Both the position numbers and the translations under genes were made by a program. This document shows, piece by piece, positions 26,319 through 38,017 of a DNA stretch of 64,000 bases; the first letter of the stretch is position 1; every line of letters starts with the position of its first letter. Source of the DNA: Hydnum rufescens UP504 (Eukaryota; Basidiomycota; Agaricomycetes; Cantharellales; Hydnaceae); contig MU128909.1 in the NCBI GenBank assembly GCA_014904985.1, positions 813,111 to 877,110 of the forward strand, read 5' to 3'. The notes under the pieces are model-generated. The model was not told the origin of the DNA and did no database searches. It worked only from the letters and a program-made list of their open reading frames with translations.

Positions 26319-27368
26319 TCAGTATATCGGCATATCCGAGAATTGCGGCATCCCAAGGCTGAGCAAGTCGCCGCTCTGAAAATCCATGCTGGGAATGCGG
26401 TCCCATAACGAAGTCAATTCAGAGAGCCCGAAGTAATGATCCGTGTTGAGAAAGAGACTGGGAGCGGGGAGCACAGCCTCGAGATCCTCGGCACACAGGA
26501 GTGAGTTCATTTCACTCTCGACGGAGAGGGAAGGAGATGGAGATGGAGATGGAGAAGGCGCGCTCGATGGCGAGTCACGCGAGGATTGCAGGGCGTCTGG
26601 AGCCGGCGAGGCTGGAGGGGAAGAAGGAAGGGATTGGGGAGGGGAGGGATACGGTGCTTCCAGCGATGCGATCCATGCCTGCATCCAGTCCGGTTGGAAT
26701 TTGTCGACGGGTGAATGGGGATAATATGAAGGACAGTCGCTTAGCCGGCCACTTAGTCGGCCAGCTTCCCGGGATAATAGCTCCAACTCCAGGCCTGTCG
26801 ATTCGGATTCAATGAGAGGGTCGGGGCCGGGGGACCCAAGTAGAGGCAGAGTCCTCCTCGCCATAGTATGATGCACATATGGTGCGGAACGTCGCTTGTA
26901 CGATACGTTTGTAGTACTCCGCACGTGCCGAGCGGTTGTGGCCCGGTGCTCTTTGAGGTGCATCGATTTCTGATATGCAGCATAGAATTTCTCATTGCAA
27001 AAATCGCAAGAATAGGGTTGCTCTTTTGTGCTATCGAGGAAGGCGAGGGGATTTTAGATCATCTTTTCCCCGGCTCCAATGCGCTAGAAAGATAAAACTG
27101 ACTTACTGGTGTACGCGTATGTGCGCATTAAGGTTAGAAGGCTGTATGTACGCTTTCCCACAATATTCGCAGTGATATGGCCTTCATTGTAGAAATACAT
27201 GATAAGCACAAAAATGCTGCTATAATTTAACTTAACATACCATTTAGATTTGGCTACATGGGTCCAGGCATGGCGTTCGAGATCAGCCGGGCGAAGAAAG
27301 CCCCCTGTATTGGTGCATCCGATATGATCACAGAAGTACTTCGTTGGAACTTTCCTGGAAGGAGGCAT
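26319..27368 (-). CDS. C2H2 zinc-finger protein, probable transcription factor
   Basis: Three C2H2 fingers at the N-terminus: YFCDHIGCTNTGGFLRPADL..ERHAWTH, then YHCEYCGKAYIQPSNLNAH..IRVH, then, after a linker HTKEQPYS, CDFCNEKFYAAYQKSMHLKEH. Two introns separate them. The splice GTAAGT..CGATAG restores the second histidine and the linker. The C-terminal half has no recognised fold: it is rich in Ser/Pro (alternating SPSPSPS), with acidic and hydrophobic patches near the end (EDLEAVLPAPSLFLNTDHYF, SMDFQSGDLLSLGMPQFSDM) that could be an activation domain. Nuclear DNA-binding role inferred; targets unknown. Complete, ending DMPIY-stop. Confidence 0.85.
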
Positions 27369-28275
27369 TGAATAGGGAGGAAAGAAGATTTCGGGGGGGA
27401 GGGTAGGGGCAATGGCCCCCTGTTCCGGGAATTGCCAAACTTTATAGGTCCTTGAGTACGCATATTGACGTTTGGAGACCAGTGATGATGGAGGTCTGAA
27501 GTGGGTGGCTGCCTAAATGATCGCATTATATGGTTATGTCGACCCGGATGCAAAATTCCTGGGTGGCCTTCAAGTGGGAGGGACCAATCAGAGTGAACAT
27601 ACACCTTAGCCGAATTATTGGAGACTTCAGACCTCCCTCAAGTATGTCTTCGGGCTGTGTTTCCCCGCAGTTAAGGCTCAACTAGGCAAATCGCCACCGT
27701 TCGTGGCGTTGGTGGCCACCCGGCATACCGTGCTGTGTTCACCTTCCTCCACACCCAAGTGTTGGTCCGAGTCTTATCGGTGTCACCAAAGCACGACAAA
27801 CCCCAGCGAGAAATATCCTATGGTTCCAAGATGATAGTCGGCCAGCTGGGCATTAGTATCGCTCTAGCCTGCATGTTCGGCCCTAAGCGAACATTGAGTT
27901 AATGCGCCCCAAGGGTATACTTGACGGTTATCGGTCGCTCAACGCTGCGGGATTGCGTCTGTCTCCTACTCATTCGTCTAGATCCCATCGAACATCCACT
28001 TGAGAAAGGTTTATGTAATCCAATATGGAAAGAGCGACGAAATTTAAGATGAGATTCCAACACAATTGACAAAATAAAGACCTGGTGATGCGACAACTAC
28101 GCCACCTTTGGCACTTCCGAAGTGCAAGGACAGTTCGGCAAGCCGAGTGAATAGGAGGTACATCGAGTCCAAGTATGAGTCCGCAACATGAATCGATTAG
28201 ACGTAGGTTAATATTGAGGAATGGTAGATTGGTCCCAAGGATCGAAGGAAAAGAGTGAATATTCGCGAAGAGTTA
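27369..28275. other. Intergenic region
   Basis: Contains the promoter of the zinc-finger gene and the 3' flank of the GH128 gene. No gene-like frame seen. Confidence 0.55.
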
Positions 28276-29443
28276 TCATGCCCAAAGGAAGTAGCTGCCC
28301 AAATCTGTTGGCCTCCCGTCTTTGTCCATCAGTTGGTTCTCGTAATTAACGTTCCACATATCATGTAATAAACCTGAGGCATGATTAGCATGGATGATAT
28401 TCGGATTCTGTACAATAGGAGACGTACCAAATGCAAAATAGGCTTCGATCCACGGGGTTGCATTCATCCACGAAGTGACGCCAGTCATGAAAGTCCAAAC
28501 GTCATCTTTGCTGCATTGTCCCCCTTGTCCAGAGAAGTTCTAGAAAATATTCCATCGTTAGACACCAGCCTGCCGCGTGGAAGAAAAGTGGTTGATACAC
28601 ACCTCGCAAGCGAACTCCGTGACCCAGATGGGGATACCGAACACATCGTGGAATTTGGTGACGTATCCTTGGAACGCACTAACCTGGGTACCGTAATAGT
28701 GGATAGCCATAATATCGACCTGTCGGAAATTCAAGTCAGAAAAGACAACCTGAGCTGACATTATGCCACTCACACCACAGTGTTTCTGTCCGTCATAGTC
28801 ACCACACTTGGCGAAGAAGTCTTGGAACCATTGGAGACCACTGGGTGCGGACGTCACGGCAGGGGAAACGAGTCTGTAGCCTTTCAACCCAAATGGACGA
28901 ATATCCTCGTTCCAAAGTTTGACGCCAGCTGCTGGGCTCATGTTGGCTTGCGAAGGCTCATTGACCCTACGAAGCATTCACGTATTGGCATTGAGGGAAG
29001 GTTTAAGACTGAAGAAACACGCGTACTCGTTCATGCCCATCAGTGTCTTCGTACCCGGGGTTGTACGAAGTTGCCGGAATTCATGGAGTTTCTCGGGGCC
29101 CCACAGCATGCGGCAGCATTCGATACCAGCTTCCTTGGCTTCGTTGGGGCAGAACGCACTCCATGTGTATAGGCTGGATGGAGAGTCAATTCGCATCTGG
29201 GCATGTGGCACGTAGGGATCGTACTCACTACTTGGTCTTAGGCGTCACGTAGAGGGGAAGCTTGCTGTCCTCGCCATTAGACCATGCGAGACCAACTTTG
29301 CCCGAGAGGAGTCGTTTGTCGGCTCGGTCAATCGTGTTTTCTGCACGGGCGTGATGCCAGGACCGCGTGTCTCCATGTAGGATCGAGGCAGTCCGTACCA
29401 AAGAAACGAGTGTGAATGTAGCGAGGATACGTGTAAAGAACAT
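28276..29443 (-). CDS. Secreted glycoside hydrolase, GH128 (Asl1-like endo-beta-1,3-glucanase)
   Basis: Starts with a signal peptide (MFFTRILATFTLVSLVRTAS). A catalytic domain follows: LLSGKVGLAWSNGEDSKLPL, SLYTWSAFCPNEAKEAGIEC, CRMLWGPEKLHEFRQL, KTLMGMNEPSQANMSP (acid/base glutamate in NEP), LVSPAVTSAPSGLQWFQDFF, DIMAIHYYGTQVSAFQGYVT, IPIWVTEFACENFSGQGGQC (nucleophile glutamate in TEF), TSWMNATPWIEAYFAFG and a C-terminal DKDGRPTDLGSYFLWA-stop. This is the GH128/Asl1 pattern, enzymes that cut beta-1,3-glucan of fungal walls. About six exons. It is probably extracellular and acts in wall remodelling. The frame is intact. Confidence 0.9.
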
Positions 29444-29989
29444 AATGAGCGCAAATACGGACGGGGGGTAAAGACGAACAACAGCGGGTAACGTGTTGAA
29501 CAGCCATCCTTGGCTTTATATTCAATCAAAAACAGAAGGGAAATTCGAACATCAAAATCTGGCCCTTCCTTAGAAGTAAATATTCATATCATCTGATGGC
29601 TCTTTTTCCTCAGAATGGCTTAAGGTCGTGGACGCCCAGTCCACCAGAGACCACAGTCGGTTGTCGGGAATCAGATGTACTAGCACTTAAACTTTAAGGT
29701 TCCAAGTACCATACACAACAAAAATAGGACAAGCTATCCTCCATGAGGGTATTATGAAGGTCCCCAGCTCCTCACCATGGAGAGAGAAATCTGTGCCCGT
29801 CCTCGACCGAATGGGGATTGCCGGCAGGTTCCGTCTGACAACCAATCACAACCCACCTAACTAAGGTGGATACAGTTATATGGATAAGAAAAGGGCTGAG
29901 AGTGGGACAGTTGGGTGGTGATCAATGGTGAGAAAGAGAGGGGGGGAGTAGAACGAGGCATAATAGGCATAATCTCTGTAGTGTTACGA
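29444..29989. other. Promoter region of the GH128 gene
   Basis: No gene-like frame. The stretch ends where the inverted-repeat element cluster begins. Confidence 0.5.
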
Positions 29990-30815
29990 TCTTGGCGATA
30001 TGCCACACGTCACACGGGCCGTATCGTAGGACCCCTGCAGGCACTGTTAGAGGCGAGATCCAAGGTTCCCGGATTTTGAGGGTGATTTTGAGATTATGCG
30101 AGGGGCAAATTCCCGGATCCGGAGCCAAAATTTGGTGTCGGCCAACGGTGAGGTGAGGGGTAGGTTCCCGGATTTGGCTCTTGAACGAAACTAGGCTAGA
30201 TCTGAAATCCCGTCTCAGTGGGTGTGGTTTGGATAGTGTTATAGCAAGGTGGGGTGTAAGTGGTTTTGTTACTATTATAGTAATGTTCTGTGTTCAACCC
30301 CCGGTAGGTGTGTTTCTTTTTTGGCTTCTAAATGAACAGCCTCACTTTAATGACTTATCCTGGTCAACCAAATTCCAAATGCCTGAATTGCTATTCTACT
30401 ATCAGCACTGCCCAAGAGCTGGACAAGGAGAAAAAGGTGGAGGATGGAAGAGAAGTTTAGATGATAGTGGGGTTGAGTACACTTGCCTTGGACAACACTG
30501 GGGATGCCTGGAGTAGTTTGGGAAGGTCAGGGATTTTTTTGGGATTTTTGGGATTTTTTGAGAATTTTTTTGGGTTTTTTTTGGTTTTTTTTTTTTTGAG
30601 GCTAGGGGCGAATTCCCGGTTTTTCAGGGCCTGTGGGGAGCCTAGAGTCGATTTCCCGGATTTGGTCCGGGGTTTGCATCCGAATTTGTACCGGGAGTCA
30701 GGGTCCTTTGGGTCGCCTGCTGGATCTCGCCTCTAACAGTGCTTGCAGGGGTCCTCGTGTCGTATCGCAAAATGGCCTTCTGTCACACGTCACAGGAGCC
30801 CATATCGTTAGGTAC
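29990..30815. mobile_element. Inverted-repeat non-autonomous element, family 2, copy A
   Basis: A 35-bp inverted repeat (30028-30062 and 30721-30755, one mismatch; core GCACTGTTAGAGGCGAGATC) bounds about 660 bp. Outside each arm lie similar direct copies of a CACACGTCACA..TATCGT word (30005-30030 and 30785-30812). Inside, the word TTCCCGGAT or a close variant occurs about five times in subterminal positions, and a T-rich tract lies at 30530-30600. No coding capacity. A relative of the right half lies, inverted, at 32175-32345. Confidence 0.7.
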
Positions 30816-31099
30816 CACAAGTGAAAAAAGAGCTGGAAACTGCGGGAAATGAAGCTAGAACTATGCGTGCTTCTCTCGCCCCGCACGTGAGTTCCTGGGC
30901 ATAGCGGCCGTCATCGGCAATTATTTCTCCGGCATCCCCATCCCCCTGGTGATTCCACTATGGACAGTACTGCTTCCGCAGATCAGATTTTTAGCACCAC
31001 ATTCTGGCAGCTGGGGTGATAGTTCTTGGGCCGACAGCCCCAGGAATCCCCAGGGGCTGATACTTCCATCAGTGGTCTACCTCGTATCGCTAATTGGGG

Positions 31100-31150
31100 G
31101 GGTGTCACACCCTCCTTGAGATGGTATCGCCAGATCCGGGGTGTGACAGA
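31100..31150. repeat. Short inverted repeat TGTCACACCC / GGGTGTGACA
   Basis: Ten-base complementary arms about 25 bp apart. Could be a transposon-end remnant; nothing else supports a function. Confidence 0.5.
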
Positions 31151-31484
31151 AATTACGTAACGTCACGTGATATCGCTAAGATCGAAACACTACAGTAATT
31201 ATGTACTTGAGTTACTATAGGGGGTGTAGGAAGTGTAGTTCATGTCTGGGGCGGAAAGCGCCAAGAAGGCCGGGTGGTGGGACATGTATTTTTCCGTACT
31301 CAACAGGGTGCGGGTGAGACATTGTCTACCGTTTCCCAATAGGTGCCTGTGTGGACGGTGCAGTGGGCAGTCCCAATACGGCATGCAGGTCTATCTCGGC
31401 AGCTGCTGTATGTTTGGGAGCTAATGAAGATGAGATCGGTAGTTGTCATTGCCTCCCGGAGTCCCCGGACGTATACTTTCAATA

Positions 31485-31851
31485 ATCAGGAAAACCGACA
31501 CGTGCTCTGGAGGCTCCAGAGCGGCCTATGTGGTCCAGTTAAAACTGGTGCATGGGATTTGGCTGATTTTTTGCATGGTTGTAGATATATACTATGTAGA
31601 ATATCTTCCAGGACTGTGAGTCATTCTATGATCTCCTTCACCAGCTACATGCATTTTTTCATGACAATTTTTAATTTTGATCTTGATGTCAAGCTTGCAA
31701 AAAAGAAGCTACAGCTTTAATTTTTTCCTTGACTGGTCAAACAGTATATATCTATGACTGTGCAAAAAATTAGCCAAATCCCATGCACCAGTTTTAACCG
31801 GACCACATAGGCCGCTCTGGAGCCTCCAGAGCACGTGTCAGTTTTCCTGAT
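31485..31851. mobile_element. Foldback MITE with 109-bp near-perfect inverted arms
   Basis: The left arm 31485-31593 and right arm 31743-31851 are inverted copies with only a few mismatches, separated by 149 bp. The ends are ATCAGG / CCTGAT. Each arm contains the perfect palindrome GCTCTGGAGGCTCCAGAGC. There is no coding capacity. The low divergence between arms suggests recent activity or gene conversion. Confidence 0.88.
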
Positions 31852-32174
31852 GAAGTTTCTGTCTATTTATGCCCCACATTGTTCATGGTCCTTCAATGTC
31901 GATGTTGAGTCGTACACCGAGAAAGGGTAAACCAGAAATTTAATTTTCGTTTAATATTACTCAAACTCCGACCGGGAAAACTTAAAACAATGTGCGGCCC
32001 ATTAATATTGATCACTGTACACCACCCCCCCTCCTTCTCTGTTCAACTTACGACGTTCCCATTTAGTGGGTCTGGGTTTTCCTGAAAAATCTTCCGCCTT
32101 TCGTAGGGGGTCATCTTTCTGACTACTTATATTCCAAGAGGCCCAATACAAAATCAATTGAAACCCCACACGCC

Positions 32175-32345
32175 AAGGCAGAACCCCCACGAGTACTGTT
32201 ATAGGTGAGATCCTGCAGGTGGCCCAAAGGACCCTGACTTCCAGTACAAATTTCGTTCCAAATCTGGGAAACCGCCTGAGGCCACAAAAACCCGGGAACT
32301 TGCCTCTAGCCTCCAAAATATCTGGGAAAAAAATGTCCCGCACCG
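32175..32345 (-). mobile_element. Inverted-repeat element family 2, partial copy B
   Basis: The reverse complement aligns with 30590-30760 of copy A: shared blocks include GTCAGGGTCCTTTGGG and GAGGCTAG, and the degraded terminal arm reads GTTATAGGTGAGATCCTGC on the plus strand. Only one end is recognisable. It lies about 570 bp from the end of aminotransferase copy 2. Confidence 0.65.
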
Positions 32346-32916
32346 TTCAAAGTACTGCAAAGGACCCCAATATTACGCAACTGCAACTTTACTCGACCTA
32401 AGCGTGATCAGCATCTTACCCCTCTCCCCCTCTCCTATAACCGACATGCTGGAATGTGATAGAATTGAGCAAGCTTCAGCCGGAGCCTCAAGGATGATAA
32501 GTCTTAAGGATGGTAAAGGGTTGATCAGTGGCTACAGTAGCCAGGGAATGAAACTGCACAGTCAGGACAGTCCGATAACGCTGAAAGACGCAGAAAAGAC
32601 ATCGCACAAGAATCATAGATGAACGATCAAAAAGAGAGCAAAGGGTCACATCGTAATTAACCACCAGGCTTGGATCCAACTACTGTTCCCCCAGGGGAGT
32701 CAATCCGGGGCTATGCCTCTTGTCTACCTCAAAATCGCTCTCGAAATTCGGGGATTTTGTATTTGTAGCAACCTACAGTATGACAGCCAGTAGGCAAATG
32801 TGTGTGTAATTATTCTCGATTTATTATGATCATAGGACCAGTGTGTGGCCAAAAATAATGAAAAAAGAAATAGAAGAGGTGACCCACCTCTTCCCTCCAT
32901 TATTATCTCCCTACTT

Positions 32917-34869
32917 TTATAAAGTTCCTCTCACGGCTTTGTCCAGACTTTCTGCAAAATAGCGGATATTTTTCGAGTTCAGGCCCGCCATCGAGATACG
33001 GCCATTTGTGGGCAAGTATATGTGCGCCTTGGCTAGCAGCACCTGGCACTGGCTCGGATTAATTCCAGTGAACCTGAAAGAAATAACGGAGAACAACATG
33101 CTGAGCCACTTGAACACAACGGACAATGAGACAGACATACGAGAACATGCCGATCTGGTTGATGATATGCTCCCAGCTCCCAGGCGTCTTCAGTTCCTTC
33201 GTAAGTAAATGATAAAGCTCCTGGCGCATAGCAATAATGCGCTGCGCCATTGTCTTGATATCGCGGTTCCACTCTTCGAACAAGTCTGGATCATTCAAAA
33301 TGAGTGAAACCTGCACAACCCCGAGCCCACCAGTAAAATCATTAGCGAAATATCAAATATCAAACGAAAGATGGAAATCCGAACATACAAGACGAGCACC
33401 ATGCGAGGGTGGATTGCCGATTTCGCTACGCTGGAGCACGGACAGCTGACTGTCGACACGCGCTCCCTCTTCTGCTGTCGAACTAACCACATGTAGAGCA
33501 CCGATACGCTCTCCATATAATCCAGCGTTCTTCGAAAAACTCTGAAAGCATAACTCAGCAACACACCGACGGCCAACAGAAAGGACGTACCTGGCAGATC
33601 AATAAAGGCACTTTGCGTTCGACAAAATACCGAACCTATAAAGACCAACGAGCCCCAGGAACAGACATACGTAAATCCCCACATACAACCCATCGCGTCG
33701 GAGAAAGGGGGGTATACGTACGGCAAATGCATCTTGATCCAGATCTCCACTCGCAAAGCCCTGATATGCGCAATCAAAGAACGCATAATGGCCTTTCTCA
33801 AGCATGACGTCCGCAATCGCAGTCCATTGCTTCTTGGTGGGGTCCACTCCAGTGGGATTGTGCGCACATGCGTGCAGGAGAAAGACGGAGCGTGGCACGG
33901 CATTGCGCAGCGCCGCAAGGAAGCCATTATAATCGAGGCCTATCGTGGCTGGATTGTAGTAAGGATAATCGACGGGGGTGATGCCAACGTTCTTGAATAT
34001 CGCATCATGGTTGGCTATACGTAACGAATTGGACATATGCGATCATGGAGACGGAGAATTAAAATGTATTCATTATGGGGATCATTCCGATATTGAAAGA
34101 GAAATACGTACACCATGTTGGATTGCTCAGGCCCACGACTGGTGGTCCATTCCATTGATAAAATCGGGAAAGGAACAGAGCGCCTAGATGATTCGCACCA
34201 GTGCCGGAGATCGTCTGCACGCTGATGCACACCGAATCGAACACAAGTCATAATATCACGGACACGACCCAAGCAATCCAGCAAAGTCAACACCAAGAAA
34301 CCCCGATATAGCTTTCAAGACTCATCTCACCTAACAACGCGACTCTCAGCAAGGGCGTGGGAATTGGAGCCCAAGATCAATTTCGCGGCCGCTGAACCAA
34401 ATTCAGGAAGTCCGGTGACTGAAAGATACTCGTGATCGAGAGTGGGGTCATTGAGGAGAATACCCGTGGCCTGGGACCGCGGTGCCGCCGCATTGTCAGC
34501 AAGGGGGGGAAGAGAGGAAGAGGCAGAGAATAGGCCACCTTTTTGACGACAGGAAGAACCCAGGGCTTGTTGTCCTCGTCGCGGTAGGCACCGACACCCA
34601 CGTTGATTTTTTGGAGAGAGGGATCTGCCTTGTATGCGACCGTAAGATGGAAGATACTGCCATTCAACACGCTTTAGGATACCGACAGCATGGATGTACA
34701 GTATGAATTAAAGGGACACACCTGTCTGGCGGAGCGAGAGGGATTTGTTTCCACTGGCAGACGGCTGGTCAAATGGCACAGAGGAGAAATCGAGCCAATA
34801 GGCATCGAGCGAATACTTTAGACGTCCGTGGATAGGTCTACCATCCCAAACGGTGCACTCACCGACCAT
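32917..34869 (-). CDS. Aspartate aminotransferase, cytosolic type, copy 2
   Basis: Paralogue of 1955-3889 with the same motif order: [108 protein letters not shown]-lysine motif SFSKNAGLYGERIGALHV, and NGRISMAGLNSKNIRYFAES, ending RGTL-stop. The 7-nt first coding exon (ATG GTC G, 34869-34863) and the intron positions I could check match copy 1. So this is a DNA-level duplication, not a retrocopy. It is cytosolic by lack of a presequence. The frame is intact. Transposon relics lie immediately downstream (29990-32345). Confidence 0.93.
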
Positions 34870-37582
34870 GTTGCTAGGGGGGTGAAGAGAAAATGAGAGA
34901 AATATTGCTGCATGAGGGCAGATGAGGACATTAAATATATGGCGATATTTTGGAGTGGGGACCAGGCCCGCTCAATCTTGCAAAGCAAGATTCTGTTGGG
35001 TTCTTGGAATTGAATCGGCCTGACTGGATCAATGAATGTGGTTCAAGATATTTTCATCTGGCCGGATGAGAATTTTCTCATGTTACGATTGTGGAAGACC
35101 CTGAATCTTTGAAGTACTTGATGAGTGGATAGTGGATTGAATCAAATCGGGATCGTACTAGACTGTGAAGCGGCCAATTCAGAGATCCGCGCAGCAAGGG
35201 CCCGTCCGCTCCTCATGCAGTGTCCATGAATGTCGAAAGATTCCTGTTTGTTGCATGTCACAGTCACTTGAAGCAGTTTTTGATGTCACGCCTCGCATTT
35301 GCGCATCAGGCCGAAAAAGTGATTCAAATCAACCGAAAATTGGTAGACTGCGGAGTACAAATATACCATATACCATGCAATTACATGGTTGACATAAGGT
35401 GGGATTGATGTTAAAACTTGTAACCAAGGGATCCGGAATTTTCGAGGCACGTGACACACATGCGCGCTCTGGTGTCGAGTGCATATGACCTAATACATCC
35501 ATAGACTTTGTATGAGTAATGTGCTTACCGATGGAAATCAGGGGCATCCAAAATTCCACGCGTACAAATGTAGTTGCACATACTTCAGCCTCTTACATGC
35601 TTGTACATAAAGGAATGTTTCAGGGATTTCAACCTTGCGCGAAACCTGGGTCGCCGGTAACTCGCCGGCTCAGAGCGCCGGCCATAATATGGCTTCACAC
35701 CGGGCCACAGTAGCATTTTTTGACCTGTGGCCCGAAGTTGATCCTAGACTGATGTCCCTATGCCAGCACTCATAGTGTAAGGGGGGAAAGCCATAATTGG
35801 TTGAACTTGAGAGGGTTTCATCCCGCAAGAATTAGTTTCGGAATTTGTGCTGCGAGCCGAGGTAGAGTTTGCGTGTGGCGCATGCAGCCTATTTTCACAT
35901 AATTGTGGTCCGACATTGATTCTAACAGCAATGTTGAGTTTGTCCATTTGTGTCACAGGTGCATTCCATTGGCCGCTCGATCAAGGGACCATCTCAGCAG
36001 GGGGATAGGAACTGAGTCTCAGGCTGGTAGGGATACGTGAGAAAGATTGAATACTTGAAAGGGTGCATGCCCATGTATCACAAGGACCATGCTGACTGCA
36101 GAGACCACCATCCCCAAATACCCTGGGCCTGGTCCAGCCGAATCACTAGTCATGGACAGCGAAGACAACTACAAGTTTTGCATTGTTGGCCCATCTCCAC
36201 GAGTTTTCGGTGCCAAGCCCAACGTACTTGGCCGCCCTGGGACTCCAGCATCATCGGACCAGGACCCCAAGCCTATACCTACTCCATCTCCGGCTGTGTC
36301 GAGGTCATGCAATGGGGTGACCTCCGCGAGGCCGAGAATGCATTTGAGGTCCTCCATTGAACGCCCCGTATCGACAACTTGTTCGAGGGACTGCCTCAAG
36401 TCTGATGTAAGCCGAGATCACCTCTTCCATTAGGCACGTGTCATCTAGGAGAGCCTTGGGTAGTAGCTCGGAGCTGTAAAGAAGAATTATTTGGGGGGAT
36501 AGGGATGTTAAGGACGCCGCGGGATAACAAGTACACAGTATTTACGTAGATAAAAAGAGCACACCAGTGGTTGCGATGGCCGCATTGCCATAATCTCGTT
36601 CAGTCGGATGAGGCGGAAAGAGAGCTCCATCTGGAGGAACACAGAGCAACAAGAGTCGGCACATGCCAAATGTGTGGTTTTCGATCGATGTTAATGGGGT
36701 GCGGAGGCTCCCCAAGTCCCGTGCTTGCCTTGCCATCTGCATCCCGTGTCGGTAAGTGGGTATATCTCACAGAAACGGTATCTTGAGGGGAGGAACATCA
36801 GGATTACGATTGGCCCTATGCGCAATCCGCCGCCTTATCTCCTTGGCTGCTCGCTTTGAGTCCGAGGGCTTTGGAGCCACACAGTGTGAGCATGACTCAA
36901 TGACGTGGGTCTTATCCTGAGGAAATCCTGACCAACTCCCAAATATTTGATGGTGAATCTTTGACAGATTGAACAGACACCCTTTGACCCGGATTCCACA
37001 GAGCAGATGGTATTTTGAAGACGACGAGGCCAGCAGCCGTGGTTACGTGGAACATCGCTTGTTTGAGATGAAGCCTTGCTCTTGGTGAGGGAGCGCCAGA
37101 AATGTCGGAACATGTAGTTGTATGAGACTGTTGCTTCGCCAGTATCAGTGCTGCTCTCGTAACCAGGTTAGCAACCGAGAATAGGGTGGAGGGGGGAAAT
37201 CGTGGACCCCAAGATGCCTTATTTGGAGGGCTGTCGTCGCTCACTGCGCTCAGCCACCGGAAGCAACTGGCGTCGATGCACTCGATTTGGAAATCGAGGT
37301 GGTGGTCTTTGTCGCGGGGTGGTACCTTCCTGTTGCTAATAATCAGACTCAGCATGTTACATGCCAAAAGGGATAGTAGGCTAAACACTCATGCTAGATG
37401 GATTGAAGATGCCGCATCCTCATTGGCTTAGCGCAGGGTCTCAGCTAGCCTGTCCCAATTTTAATGCCGTCATTAAAACAAGTGCATGGAGAACAGAGCT
37501 GCATTAGTTTCGCAGGCAGATATCACGTGATGCTTTCTTTTGCGTTCCAATTTCGGAAGTATTCGGCTCGGTTCACGGCCAA
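34870..37582. other. Gene-poor region
   Basis: No recognisable gene. The longest frame (minus 36912-37388, 158 codons) shows no domain. A 10-bp hairpin (CGGGCCACAG / CTGTGGCCCG, 35701-35734) is present. The promoter of aminotransferase copy 2 is presumably at the left end. Confidence 0.5.
35701..35734. repeat. 10-bp perfect hairpin with 14-nt T-rich loop
   Basis: CGGGCCACAG at 35701-35710 pairs with CTGTGGCCCG at 35725-35734. It looks terminator-like, but rho-independent termination does not apply to fungal Pol II genes. Probably an element remnant or chance. Confidence 0.5.
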
Positions 37583-38017
37583 GTGATGAAAATTTACACC
37601 CAAACCACCGTAAACAACACCAGTGTGAACTACATGTCTACCCTTGACTGGTCTAGACAAAGCAGAGATGGTTGGAAAATATCCAAAAGTCTGTCAGACA
37701 TCCAAAATCAACTTCCAGATCCTTCGGAGTACTCTCTAGATGATGGGCAACCACAAGTCATCAGTGCTATTTTGAACAGAACAGACTTCTTTCTCAGGGC
37801 CACAGCAGGTGGTAAATGGTACATCTACCAGGATTCAAGGCTTTATAAAGAAATAATGGAAGTTTCAGCTTGTTGGCCTTTGATTGCATCAGATAAGCCA
37901 TCAATTTTCTTGGATTCAGTCTTCCTTGGAGTGTACTTTCAGGTAGGGGAAGGTGCCAGGCATCCTAGGCAATTGAGACGTGAGGGAGTTCGCCTTGGCC
38001 CAGAGCAGGTCACATGA
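37583..38017 (+). CDS. Uninterrupted unknown ORF, possibly transposon-related
   Basis: 144 codons without an intron in a region where true genes are cut every 100-300 bp. It reads MKIYTQTTVNNTSVNYMSTL, DWSRQSRDGWKISKSLSDI, FFLRATAGGKWYIYQDSRLY and WPLIASDKPSIFLDSVFLG. It looks protein-like (aromatic and charged residues mixed, no low complexity), and its base composition is more AT-rich than the neighbours, closer to the retroelement at 62-64 kb. I recognise no domain. It may be a fragment of a mobile-element protein or of a lineage-specific gene. Confidence 0.35.
   Translation: MMKIYTQTTVNNTSVNYMSTLDWSRQSRDGWKISKSLSDIQNQLPDPSEYSLDDGQPQVISAILNRTDFFLRATAGGKWYIYQDSRLYKEIMEVSACWPLIASDKPSIFLDSVFLGVYFQVGEGARHPRQLRREGVRLGPEQVT

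Noticed and set aside
26443..26815. Plus-strand frames of 93 and 104 codons rich in Glu/Gly
   Set aside because: Antisense shadows of the Ser/Pro repeat in the zinc-finger gene.
30530..30600. T/G-rich tract considered as a polypyrimidine or telomere-like sequence
   Set aside because: It is an irregular T-rich tract inside a repeat element; no TTAGGG-type periodicity.
36912..37388. 158-codon minus-strand frame
   Set aside because: No recognisable domain, no splice context, and no composition or motif support; left unannotated.
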